Of a stretch of 5,279 bases of DNA, positions 1-5,279 are shown in pieces. Below the pieces are notes generated by a model that made no database searches, was not told the origin of the DNA, and saw only the letters and a program-made list of their open reading frames with translations. The translations under genes and the position numbers were made by a program. The first letter of the stretch is position 1. Each line of letters starts with the position of its first letter. The DNA is from RHKX01 sp964497825 (lineage in GTDB: Bacteria > Actinomycetota > Thermoleophilia > Solirubrobacterales > 70-9): NCBI GenBank assembly GCA_964497825.1, contig CAZCFA010000109.1, positions 1-5,279 of the forward strand, read 5' to 3'.

Positions 1-87
1 CGATTGCATTCTTTTCTCAGCACTCGCTAAGAATTGCCGCCTTCGACCGGCGCTGCGTAGCGACGCGAGACGGACGCTCCGCGTCCG

Positions 88-180
88 GTGGCGGCTTGGC
101 GGCGACCGGCGCTGCGGCGGCGAGCCGCAGATTGCGGCCGCCAGGTTGCCGGAATCCGCGGCTCGGCGGCCGGACGGCGG
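88..180. repeat. Repeat core, copy 1
   Basis: This is the most conserved part of the tandem unit, identical to copy 2 through 172. It can form several stems: 124-128 with 134-138 (GCCGC/GCGGC, 5-base loop), 121-128 with 158-165 (8 bp), and 135-142 with 165-172 (8 bp). The first cannot form together with the second, and the last two compete for one base, so the core offers alternative folds. It is preceded directly by a perfect 7-bp stem with a 3-base loop at 71-87. Confidence 0.85.
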
Positions 181-298
181 TACTTGGAATATGAACGGCT
201 CGCGCGGGGGCGCTGCGGCAGCGCACTGCGGACGGCCGGCGGCGCGTGGCAATGCGGGATAACTGCGAGGCGATGCGAGGCACCCGCTCCGCGGAGCC

Positions 299-391
299 GT
301 GGCGGCTTGGCGGCGACCGGCGCTGCGGCGGCGAGCCGCAGATTGCGGCCGCCAGGTTGCCGGAATCCGCGGCTCGGCGGCCGTACGGCGG
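299..391. repeat. Repeat core, copy 2
   Basis: This is the second copy of the core, differing from copy 1 at a single base (384 T versus 173 G) before the two diverge after 391. All three stems of copy 1 are kept at +211: 335-339/345-349, 332-339/369-376 and 346-353/376-383. It is preceded by a different hairpin-forming sequence from copy 1, a perfect 12-bp palindrome at 286-297. Confidence 0.85.
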
Positions 392-424
392 GTGTTGAGC
401 CGCGGGCGGTACGGCGGCGGGTGC

Positions 425-440
425 CCGCAGCGCGCTGCGG
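425..440. repeat. Perfect 16-bp palindrome in repeat unit 2
   Basis: CCGCAGCGCGCTGCGG is its own reverse complement. The matching place in unit 1 (210-224) differs in sequence but also forms a perfect stem: GCGCTG, loop CGG, CAGCGC. The palindrome lies about 40 bases beyond the aminotransferase stop codon on the minus strand and could stabilise the 3' end of that transcript or slow polymerase, but no T-run follows it on the minus strand. Confidence 0.6.
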
Positions 441-474
441 ACGGCCGGCAGGCGCGGGGCGCCGGCAGGTCGCT

Positions 475-490
475 CCGGGCTCAGGCCCGG
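475..490 (-). terminator. Weak hairpin spanning the operon's last stop codon
   Basis: CCGGGC (475-480) and GCCCGG (485-490) form a perfect 6-bp stem around a 4-base loop holding part of the aminotransferase stop codon. A second small stem, GGCGC-GGG-GCGCC, lies just beyond at 451-463. Neither is followed by a U-tract on the minus-strand transcript, so this is not a classical intrinsic terminator. High-GC actinobacteria often lack U-tracts, so a role in ending or protecting the suc operon mRNA is possible but only inferred. Confidence 0.22.
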
Positions 491-1581
491 GCGCCCGCCA
501 GCGTCCGCGCGATCCGGCCGATGCCCTCGGGGACGTCGGCGGGGGGCACGCCGGCGAACGACAGCCGCAGGCTGTTGCTGCCGCCCTCGAGCATGAAGTC
601 GGGGCCGGCGACGAAGGCGACGCCGGCCTGCTTGGCGGGCGCGACCAGGGCCGCGGCATCGGTGCCGGCGGCGAGGTCGAGCCAGAGGAAGTAGCCGCCG
701 GCGGGGGTGACGAACTCGGCCTCGGGGATCTGCGAGCCGAGCTCGCGGACGACCGCGTCGCGGCGCTCCGCCAGGGCGGCGTTGACCGTGGCGATGTTGT
801 CGTCGAGCGCGCCCGAGCGGCAAAGCTCGAGGACGATCGACTCGGCGAGCATGTTCGGCGAGATGTAGGTCTCGCCGGCGCCCCGGGCGAGGGCGGCGAT
901 CTCGGCCTCGGGGCCGATCAGGTAGCCGACGCGGACGCCGGGGCTGACCGTCTTCGAGAACGACGAGGCGTGGACGACCTTCGCCTCGGTGCCCTCGGCG
1001 AGCGACAGCATCGTCGGCAGCGGCTCGGCATCGCCGAAGCGGATCTCGCGGTAGGGGTCGTCCTCGAAGATCACGAAGCCGTGCTCGGCCGCGAGCTCGA
1101 CGAGGCGGCGGCGCTTGGCCTCCGACAGCGTGCAGCCGGCCGGGTTGTGGAAGTTTGGAATGACGTGGATGAGCTTCGGCCGGCGGCCGGCGGCGAGCGC
1201 CTGCTCGATCGCGTCGACGTCGACGCCGTCGGCCTCGAGCGGAACGCCGATCCGGTCGCTGCCGAGCTTCGCGAGCATCAGCAGCGTGCGGTCGTAGGAG
1301 GGCTGCTCGACGATGACCTCCTCACCGGGGCCGGCGAGCGAGCTGAACAAGAACCAGCCCGCCTCGAGCGAGCCGTTGGTGACCATCACCCGGGCCGGAT
1401 CGATGCCGCCGTGGCGCTCGGCGATCCAGGCGCAGAGCTCCGGGTGACCGATGCCGGTCCCGTAGGAGAGAGCCCGGGTGGCGTCGGTCTCCAGCGCCCG
1501 CGCGGCGGCCTCGCGGACGGCGTCGGCGGGAAGCAGGTCGGCGCTGGGCGCGCCGCGGGCGAAGGAGATCATCTCGGTCAT
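481..1581 (-). CDS. PLP-dependent aminotransferase, class I/II (fold type I, LysN/MocR-domain-like)
   Basis: A 366-residue pyridoxal-phosphate enzyme that should move an amino group between an amino acid and a 2-oxo acid in the cytoplasm. The fold-type I marks are clear. The start SFARGAPSADLLP resembles the substrate-gating N-terminus, and SYGTGIGHPELCAWIA (39-54) is typical of the family. NFHNPAG (143-149) has the Asn that contacts the cofactor. FEDDPY (172-177) has the Asp for the pyridine nitrogen and the Tyr for O3'. SFSKTVSPGVRVGY (207-220) has Lys210 as the Schiff-base lysine. NSLRLSF (336-342) has Arg339 for the substrate carboxylate. It resembles 2-aminoadipate/aromatic aminotransferases and the enzyme domain of MocR regulators, but has no N-terminal helix-turn-helix. 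The open frame extends upstream to 1953, but those residues are Arg-rich shadow of the GNAT gene. ATG at 1581 overlaps the GNAT stop as ATGA, implying translational coupling. The substrate cannot be told from sequence. Confidence 0.93.
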   Translation of the reverse strand: MTEMISFARGAPSADLLPADAVREAAARALETDATRALSYGTGIGHPELCAWIAERHGGIDPARVMVTNGSLEAGWFLFSSLAGPGEEVIVEQPSYDRTLLMLAKLGSDRIGVPLEADGVDVDAIEQALAAGRRPKLIHVIPNFHNPAGCTLSEAKRRRLVELAAEHGFVIFEDDPYREIRFGDAEPLPTMLSLAEGTEAKVVHASSFSKTVSPGVRVGYLIGPEAEIAALARGAGETYISPNMLAESIVLELCRSGALDDNIATVNAALAERRDAVVRELGSQIPEAEFVTPAGGYFLWLDLAAGTDAAALVAPAKQAGVAFVAGPDFMLEGGSNSLRLSFAGVPPADVPEGIGRIARTLAGARA

Positions 1582-2033
1582 CGGCGGGCGAGTATAGAAA
1601 GCGGCCCGCCGCCGGGCCGGCGCCTGATCTCCATCCGGTGCAGGCGCGGGTCGGTCTTGCTGAAGCCGAGCCGCTCGTAGTAGGGGATCATCTCCGCCAG
1701 GCAGTGCAGGGTGACGAGCTCGGCGCCGGCGACGGCGGGGCGCCGCAGGAGCTCCTCGACGACCGCGGTCCCGAGCCCCTCGCCGCGGCGCCGCTCGCTG
1801 ACGATCACGTCGTTGATCGAGGCCATATAGACGCCGTCGGCGAACGAGCGGCCGAAGGCGACGAGCTCGGCGCCGTCGAGGACGCCGACGACCTCGGCCG
1901 AGCCGGCGAGCATCCGCTCGACCCCGGCGAGGTCGCGCCCCGTCGTCCACCACTCGCGATCGAACAGCGCGACGAGCTGGCCGGCCTGGGAGCGGTCGAG
2001 CCGGTCGAGCCAGGTCAGCCCGGCGCCGGGCAT
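1578..2033 (-). CDS. GNAT-family N-acyltransferase
   Basis: A 151-residue protein, normal length for a single GNAT domain, which transfers an acyl group (usually acetyl) from acyl-CoA to an amine. The fold is readable in order: an N-terminal segment with an EWW motif (27-29), a strand pair VVGVLDGAELVAFGRSF (48-64), strand INDVIV (73-78), then the CoA pyrophosphate-binding loop RRRGEGLG (81-88), matching R/Q-x-x-G-x-G. Near the end EMIPYYERLGF (114-124) is the usual motif B, with a Tyr positioned as general acid. The layout recalls bacterial and chloroplast GNATs related to plant serotonin N-acetyltransferase, but the acceptor is unknown. The ATG at 2033 is 8 bases after the sucD stop and has no clear ribosome binding site, so translation probably relies on coupling to sucD. 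Its stop overlaps the next start. Given its place after sucCD, succinyl-CoA is a conceivable donor; that is inference. Confidence 0.9.
   Translation of the reverse strand: MPGAGLTWLDRLDRSQAGQLVALFDREWWTTGRDLAGVERMLAGSAEVVGVLDGAELVAFGRSFADGVYMASINDVIVSERRRGEGLGTAVVEELLRRPAVAGAELVTLHCLAEMIPYYERLGFSKTDPRLHRMEIRRRPGGGPLSILARR
1591..1596 (-). promoter_or_regulatory. Possible internal -10 element before the aminotransferase
   Basis: On the minus strand TATACT (1596-1591) matches TATAAT at five of six positions and ends 9 bases before the aminotransferase ATG, inside the 3' end of the GNAT gene. It could start a near-leaderless transcript for the aminotransferase alone. No -35 is seen, and the hexamer overlaps coding sequence, so chance is a real alternative. 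Confidence 0.3.
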
Positions 2034-2041
2034 CGCCGCGC

Positions 2042-2914
2042 TCAGGAACCGAGCGCGGCGGCGGCGATCGCGGCCGCCTCGCTGGGGCTGCGCCCGACCT
2101 CGACGCCCCGCGCCTCGAACGCCTTCTTCTTCGCCTCGGCGGTGCCCGATGAGCCGGAGATGATCGCTCCCGCGTGGCCCATCTGCTTGCCGGGCGGCGC
2201 GGTGAAGCCGGCGATGTAGGCGACGACCGGCTTGGTCACGTGCTCGGCGATGTAGTCGGCGGCGCGCTCCTCGGCGTCGCCGCCGATCTCGCCGACGAGC
2301 ACGATCAGCTCGGTCTCGTCGTCGTTCTCGTAGAGCTCGAGGATGTCGATGAAGTCGGAGCCGACGATCGGGTCGCCGCCGATGCCGACGATCGAGGAGT
2401 TGCCGAGCCCGGCCTGCTTGAGCTCGTTGCCGATCTGGTAGGTCAGCGTGCCCGACTTCGAGACGACGCCGATCGAGCCGCGCTCGAAGAACTGGGCGGG
2501 GATGATGCCGACGTTGGCCTTGCCGGGCGAGAGCGCGCCGGGGCAGTTGGGACCGATCAGCCGCACGCCCGCGTCCTTGACCTTCCAGTAGGTCCGGAGC
2601 ATGTCGTGGACCGGGATCCCCTCGGTGATCGCGACGATCGTCCCGATCCCGGCGTCGACCGCCTCGTCGATCGCGGCGGCGGCGAAGCGGGCCGGTACGA
2701 AGATCATCGAGGTGTTGGCGCCGCGCTCGTCGACCGCCTCCTTGATCGTGTCGAAGATCGGCACCCCGTCGACCTCCTGGCCGCCCTTCTTCGGGGTGAC
2801 GCCGGCGACCAGGTCGGTGCCGTAGTCGCGGTTGCGGAGGCCGTGGAAGGAGCCCTCGCGGCCGGTCAGGCCGCTGACGACGAGCTTCGTCTCGGTGCCG
2901 ACGATGATCGCCAT
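2042..2914 (-). CDS. sucD: Succinyl-CoA synthetase (succinate-CoA ligase) alpha subunit
   Basis: The 290-residue alpha subunit of the TCA-cycle enzyme that makes ATP or GTP from succinyl-CoA, or runs in reverse to make succinyl-CoA. It carries the phosphohistidine: GHAGAI (246-251) gives His247 as the phosphorylated residue. The N-terminal CoA-binding Rossmann domain shows GLTGREGSFH (15-24) and GPNCPG (121-126). SKSGTLTYQ (152-160), GIGGDPI (177-183) and GEIGG (208-212, Glu209 in the loop near the phosphohistidine) are the ligase-domain signatures. Length and end points match the family, with no break. The ATG overlaps the last base of the sucC stop (TGATG), giving equimolar, coupled synthesis of the two subunits. 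The next gene, a GNAT, begins only 8 bases downstream, so sucD is not the end of the operon. Confidence 0.98.
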   Translation of the reverse strand: MAIIVGTETKLVVSGLTGREGSFHGLRNRDYGTDLVAGVTPKKGGQEVDGVPIFDTIKEAVDERGANTSMIFVPARFAAAAIDEAVDAGIGTIVAITEGIPVHDMLRTYWKVKDAGVRLIGPNCPGALSPGKANVGIIPAQFFERGSIGVVSKSGTLTYQIGNELKQAGLGNSSIVGIGGDPIVGSDFIDILELYENDDETELIVLVGEIGGDAEERAADYIAEHVTKPVVAYIAGFTAPPGKQMGHAGAIISGSSGTAEAKKKAFEARGVEVGRSPSEAAAIAAAALGS

Positions 2915-4080
2915 CAGCCGCCGCCCCGCGCGAGCTCGACGACGCGCTCGGCGGCGCCGAGCATCGTCGGGTTGACCTCGAGGCCGTCGAGGTCCGCCTC
3001 GCGCAGCATCCGCAGCCCCTGCTCGGAGTTGGTGCCGTCGAGGCGGACGACGAGCGGCACCTTCATCTCGACCCGCGAGTAGGCCTCGATGATGCCCTTG
3101 GCGACCTCGTCGCAGCGGGTGATCCCGCCGAAGATGTTGAACAGCACCGCGGTCACCTTCGGGTCGGAGGTGATCACCTCGAGCGCATCGACGATCGCGT
3201 CGGCCTTCGAGCCGCCGCCGGCGTCGAGGAAGTTGGCCGGGGCGCCGCCGGCGTTGGCGACGACGTCGAGCGTCGACATGCAGAGGCCGGCGCCGTTGCC
3301 GAGGATGCCGACGTTGCCGTCGAGCTTGACGTAGGTCAGGCCCCGCTCCTTCGCCATCCGCTCCTGGGGGTCGTCGTCGGAGGGGTTCTCGAGCGCCGCG
3401 ATCTCCTCGTGCCGGAACAGCGCCGAGTTGTCGACCGTGACCTTGGCGTCGAGCGCGACCACCTCGCGCGCGCCGGTGACGATCAGCGGGTTGACCTCGA
3501 TCAGCGTCGCGTCGTTGTCGTCGAACGCCTCGGCGAGCTTGACGAGGATCGCGGCGACCCCGTCGACGACGTCCTCGTCGATCCCGGCGTCGACGGCGAG
3601 CGCGGCGGCGTCGTCCCGCGAGAGTCCGGCGCGCGGGTCGATGTGGCGCTGGACGAGCGCGTCGGGATCGCTGTCGGCGATCTCCTCGACGTTCATGCCG
3701 CCCATCCGCGAGAGGATCGCCAGCGCCCGCTTGGCCGAGCGGTCGAGGATGATCGAGGCGTAGTACTCGGCGTCGATATCCGACGCCTCCTCGACCCAGA
3801 CCTCGCGCACCCGGAACGGGCCCTCGCCGCGCGGCCCGCGGATGTCCATGCCGATGATCGCGCCGGCGTGGGTGCGCGCCTCCTCGGCGTCCTTGGCGAG
3901 CTTGATCCCGCCCGCCTTGCCGCGGCCGCCGATCTGCACCTGGGCCTTGATCACGCAGGGGAAGCCGACCCGCTCGGCCGCCGCGACGGCGCCGTCGACA
4001 TCGGTCGCGGGCTCGCCGCGCGGCACCGCGACGCCGGCGCGCGCGAACAGCTGCTTGCCTTGGTATTCGAGGAGATCCAT
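2914..4080 (-). CDS. sucC: Succinyl-CoA synthetase (ADP/GDP-forming) beta subunit
   Basis: The 388-residue nucleotide-binding subunit of succinyl-CoA synthetase; with SucD it interconverts succinate + CoA + NTP and succinyl-CoA + NDP + phosphate. The N-terminal ATP-grasp domain begins MDLLEYQGKQLFARAGV and has the nucleotide-binding KAQVQIGGRGKAGG (45-58). The metal ligands lie in EVNPL (195-199, Asn197) and ALDAK (209-213, Asp211). The C-terminal ligase/CoA domain shows GNGAGL (261-266), the glycine run near 288-290, NIFGGITRCD (315-324) and VRLDGTN (345-351). The length is exactly what is usual for bacterial SucC. The open frame runs on to 4251, but the residues before 4080 match nothing and this Met is the family's standard start. 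No good Shine-Dalgarno sequence precedes it. First gene of the four-gene minus-strand cluster. I cannot tell ATP from GTP preference. Confidence 0.98.
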   Translation of the reverse strand: MDLLEYQGKQLFARAGVAVPRGEPATDVDGAVAAAERVGFPCVIKAQVQIGGRGKAGGIKLAKDAEEARTHAGAIIGMDIRGPRGEGPFRVREVWVEEASDIDAEYYASIILDRSAKRALAILSRMGGMNVEEIADSDPDALVQRHIDPRAGLSRDDAAALAVDAGIDEDVVDGVAAILVKLAEAFDDNDATLIEVNPLIVTGAREVVALDAKVTVDNSALFRHEEIAALENPSDDDPQERMAKERGLTYVKLDGNVGILGNGAGLCMSTLDVVANAGGAPANFLDAGGGSKADAIVDALEVITSDPKVTAVLFNIFGGITRCDEVAKGIIEAYSRVEMKVPLVVRLDGTNSEQGLRMLREADLDGLEVNPTMLGAAERVVELARGGG

Positions 4081-4235
4081 CTCAGCCGACCCGGGTTCCG
4101 GGACGCCGGGCAATGTATCCGAATCGATCGGCCCGGCCGAAGTGGCGATTGCCCGCGTGAGCGTTCGGGTATCAGCACATAGGTTTTCGCATTGGGCGTA
4201 AAGCAGGGTGTGCAACTGGAAAGGCTGGAACGGGA
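4081..4235. promoter_or_regulatory. Divergent intergenic region, sucC operon versus winged-helix gene
   Basis: These 155 bases separate two divergently oriented starts, so both promoters should lie here. On the minus strand TACATT (4117-4112) fits the TANNNT -10 pattern and would give a leader of about 25 bases for sucC, but I see no good -35. On the plus strand TAGGTT (4180-4185) also fits TANNNT, with a poor -35-like GTGAGC 17 bases upstream (4157-4162). Small inverted repeats occur, including TCGGC-CCG-GCCGA at 4128-4140 and CCCGG-GTT-CCGGG at 4090-4102; the latter lies in the sucC leader. They might be operators or leader hairpins, or chance in GC-rich DNA. Purine-rich GGAAAGG (4218-4224) and GGAACGGGA before 4236 are the likely ribosome-binding stretch for the regulator. 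Confidence 0.4.
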
Positions 4236-4535
4236 ATGAGCACCTGGACATTCATCACCAACCACGCTCGCGTGCTGATGGTCATCACGCAGGATCCGAC
4301 CGTGCGGCTGCGGGACATCGCCGCGACCCTCGACATCACCGAGCGGGCGGCGCAGCGGATCGTCACCGAGCTCGTCGACGAGGGCTACCTGAGCCGCAAG
4401 CGCGAGGGCCGGCGCAACGTCTACACGGTCCGTCTCAAGCAGCCGCTGCGGACGCCGCAGACGCGCAACATCGAGGCCGGCAGCTTCATCAAGCTGCTGC
4501 TCAAGGACGGGGGGCTCGGCGGCGAGGGGCGCTGA
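4236..4535 (+). CDS. Small winged helix-turn-helix DNA-binding protein (MarR/ArsR-like)
   Basis: A 99-residue protein consisting almost only of a winged-helix domain, so probably a dimeric cytoplasmic transcription regulator. WTFITNHARVLMVITQDP (4-21) is the first helix region. LRDIAATLD (25-33) is helix 2 of the helix-turn-helix. TERAAQRIVTELVDEG (35-50) is the recognition helix. YLSRKREGRRNVYTVR (51-66) is the basic wing. A short tail, PLRTPQTRNIEAGSFIKLLL (70-89), may serve dimerisation. Proteins of this type, beginning W-x-F-x-TNHA and containing ITERA-x-QRIV, are common in actinobacteria and are annotated as MarR- or ArsR-like. No ligand-binding domain or cysteine/histidine metal site is present, so the signal is unknown. 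The ATG at 4236 follows a purine-rich stretch. It is divergent from sucC, the usual place for a regulator of the neighbouring operon; that is only inferred. The HAD gene follows after 52 bases. Confidence 0.85.
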   Translation: MSTWTFITNHARVLMVITQDPTVRLRDIAATLDITERAAQRIVTELVDEGYLSRKREGRRNVYTVRLKQPLRTPQTRNIEAGSFIKLLLKDGGLGGEGR

Positions 4536-4587
4536 GCGGGAGGCGCCGCGGCCCGAACGGCGGCGGCTGGCATAATGGCGCGCCCTC
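4536..4587 (+). other. Short gap between regulator and HAD gene
   Basis: These 52 bases hold a GC-rich inverted repeat (GCCGC at 4545-4549, GCGGC at 4560-4564) and then the -10-like CATAAT. The hairpin could weaken read-through from the regulator gene, but there is no T-run. The HAD gene may be co-transcribed, independently started, or both. Confidence 0.35.
4571..4576 (+). promoter_or_regulatory. Possible -10 element for a leaderless HAD transcript
   Basis: CATAAT matches the TATAAT consensus at five of six positions in an otherwise GC-rich gap, and ends 11 bases before the HAD start codon. Transcription would begin about 5 bases before, or close to, the ATG. No Shine-Dalgarno sequence precedes that ATG, which fits a leaderless or near-leaderless mRNA, common in actinobacteria. 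No matching -35 is visible. Confidence 0.4.
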
Positions 4588-5271
4588 ATGCCCCTACCGA
4601 AGCGCAGCGAGATCGAATGGGTGACCGTGGACTGCTACGGCACCCTGATCGACTGGGACAAGGGGATCGGCGAGGCGTTCGAGCGCGAGGCCGCCGAGGA
4701 TGGGCTGACGATCGACATGAAGTCGATGCTGCCGCGCTTCTACGAGCTCCAGTACGAGGTGATGGGCGGCTCCTACGAGCTCTACGCCGAGGTGCTGCGG
4801 CGGGCGGCGGTGAAGACGGCGGAGGAGGTCGGCTGGACGCTGGAGCCGTCGCGGGCCCAGTTCCTGCCCGACTCGATCGGCGACTGGCAGCCGTTCCGCG
4901 AGGCCAACGCGGCGATGGACCGGCTCAAGCAGAAGTACAACGTCGGGATCATCTCCAACATCGACGACAAGCTGCTCGGCGTCTCCCGCCGCCACCTGCG
5001 GACCGAGCTCGACCTCGTCGTCACCGCCCAGCAGGTCCGCTCCTACAAGCCCGAGCCCGCCCACTTCAAGGAGTGCGCGCGGCGGATCGGCAAGAAGAAG
5101 GGCTGGGTCCACATCACCAGCGGCCACTACACCGACGTCGAGCCGCTGACGAAGATGCGGGTGCCGGTGATCTGGATCAACCGCCGCGGCCAGAAGCTCG
5201 ACGGCAGCGACAAGAAGCCGACCAGCACCGTCAAGAACCTCCGCGACGCGGCGAAGAAGCTCGGCTGCTGA
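4588..5271 (+). CDS. HAD-superfamily hydrolase, haloacid dehalogenase (type II)-like
   Basis: A 227-residue HAD hydrolase, the usual length for the L-2-haloacid dehalogenase branch; these use an Asp nucleophile to cleave C-halogen or phosphate-ester bonds. Motif I is DCYGTLID (15-22) with Asp15 as nucleophile; the second Asp of phosphatases is replaced by Tyr17, as in dehalogenases. The helical cap follows at about 22-100. Motif II is ISNID (122-126, Ser123), motif III is RSYKPEP (151-157, Lys154), and motif IV is ITSGHYTDVEPL (176-187, Asp183). WINRRG (196-201) ends the core as in many HAD-II proteins. Arg50 in the cap lines up by spacing with the substrate-binding Arg of L-2-haloacid dehalogenase, but the motif IV Asn of that enzyme is His180 here. 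Real dehalogenase activity is therefore uncertain; a small phosphatase is the alternative. The ATG has no Shine-Dalgarno but a -10-like CATAAT lies just upstream. The tail is lysine-rich. Confidence 0.9.
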   Translation: MPLPKRSEIEWVTVDCYGTLIDWDKGIGEAFEREAAEDGLTIDMKSMLPRFYELQYEVMGGSYELYAEVLRRAAVKTAEEVGWTLEPSRAQFLPDSIGDWQPFREANAAMDRLKQKYNVGIISNIDDKLLGVSRRHLRTELDLVVTAQQVRSYKPEPAHFKECARRIGKKKGWVHITSGHYTDVEPLTKMRVPVIWINRRGQKLDGSDKKPTSTVKNLRDAAKKLGC

Positions 5272-5279
5272 GCGTGGCG

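Larger units (their letters stand above)
1..480. other. Gene-free, repeat-filled intergenic region
   Basis: I see no credible gene in this stretch. Open frames cross it on both strands, but they arise from lack of stop codons in very GC-rich sequence, are dominated by Arg/Ala/Pro/Gly, and match no family I recognise. The repeat period here is 211 bp, which is not a multiple of three, so the same DNA is read in different frames in successive copies; this argues against coding. The first 40 bases or so are clearly more AT-rich than the rest and can form a stem on the minus-strand transcript: 33-26 pairs with 21-14 around a 4-base loop, with one G-U pair. From about 53 onward the sequence is a degenerate tandem repeat rich in GC hairpins. 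It lies downstream of the minus-strand operon, so read-through transcripts would enter it. Confidence 0.75.
53..480. repeat. Degenerate tandem array, period about 211 bp
   Basis: Two main units and one partial unit are visible. Unit 1 begins at 88 and unit 2 at 299, an offset of 211. They are identical over 88-172 versus 299-383 (85 bp) and 92 of 93 bases match through 180/391. The similarity then fades but returns further along: 219-240 and 428-449 match at 21 of 22 bases, at offset 209. Before unit 1, positions 53-83 match 264-294 (the tail of unit 1) at about 24 of 31 bases, again at offset 211, so a partial third unit lies on the left. A 14-base segment shared with the core (103-116, 314-327) also appears at 44-57. 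Unit 2 is shorter than a full period, running into the aminotransferase stop codon. I do not recognise the repeat as a named element; no transposase, target duplication or CRISPR-like spacing is seen. Confidence 0.85.

Overview
High-GC bacterial chromosomal DNA carrying six protein-coding genes. The very high G+C at third codon positions, the long spurious antisense reading frames, the lack of Shine-Dalgarno motifs before several genes and the small actinobacterial-type winged-helix regulator all suggest an actinobacterium. A Thermoleophilia/Solirubrobacterales-like lineage is my best guess from general resemblance only; no marker gene proves it.

Layout. Positions 1-480 hold no credible gene. 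A short, more AT-rich edge is followed by a degenerate tandem array with a period of about 211 bp, whose 85-bp core is perfectly duplicated (88-172 and 299-383) and full of hairpins. Positions 481-4080 are a tight minus-strand cluster, transcribed right to left: sucC (succinyl-CoA synthetase beta), sucD (alpha), a GNAT acyltransferase, and a fold-type I PLP aminotransferase. The junctions are a 1-base overlap (TGATG), an 8-base gap and an ATGA overlap, so this reads as one operon with translational coupling. Positions 4081-4235 are a divergent intergenic region. On the plus strand follow a 99-residue winged-helix DNA-binding protein (4236-4535) and a HAD-superfamily hydrolase of the haloacid dehalogenase type (4588-5271).

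How it fits together. SucCD interconverts succinate + CoA + NTP and succinyl-CoA in the TCA cycle. The GNAT and aminotransferase behind it are not TCA enzymes. Their tight linkage suggests, but does not prove, that an acyl-CoA-dependent N-acylation and a transamination are co-expressed with succinyl-CoA supply. The winged-helix protein sits where a regulator of the divergent suc operon could sit, but no operator can be assigned with confidence.

Most of the window is ordinary core metabolism. The parts worth a second look are the structured 211-bp repeat array at 1-480, the sucCD-GNAT-aminotransferase coupling, and two genes with a -10-like hexamer placed so close to the ATG that leaderless transcription is plausible.
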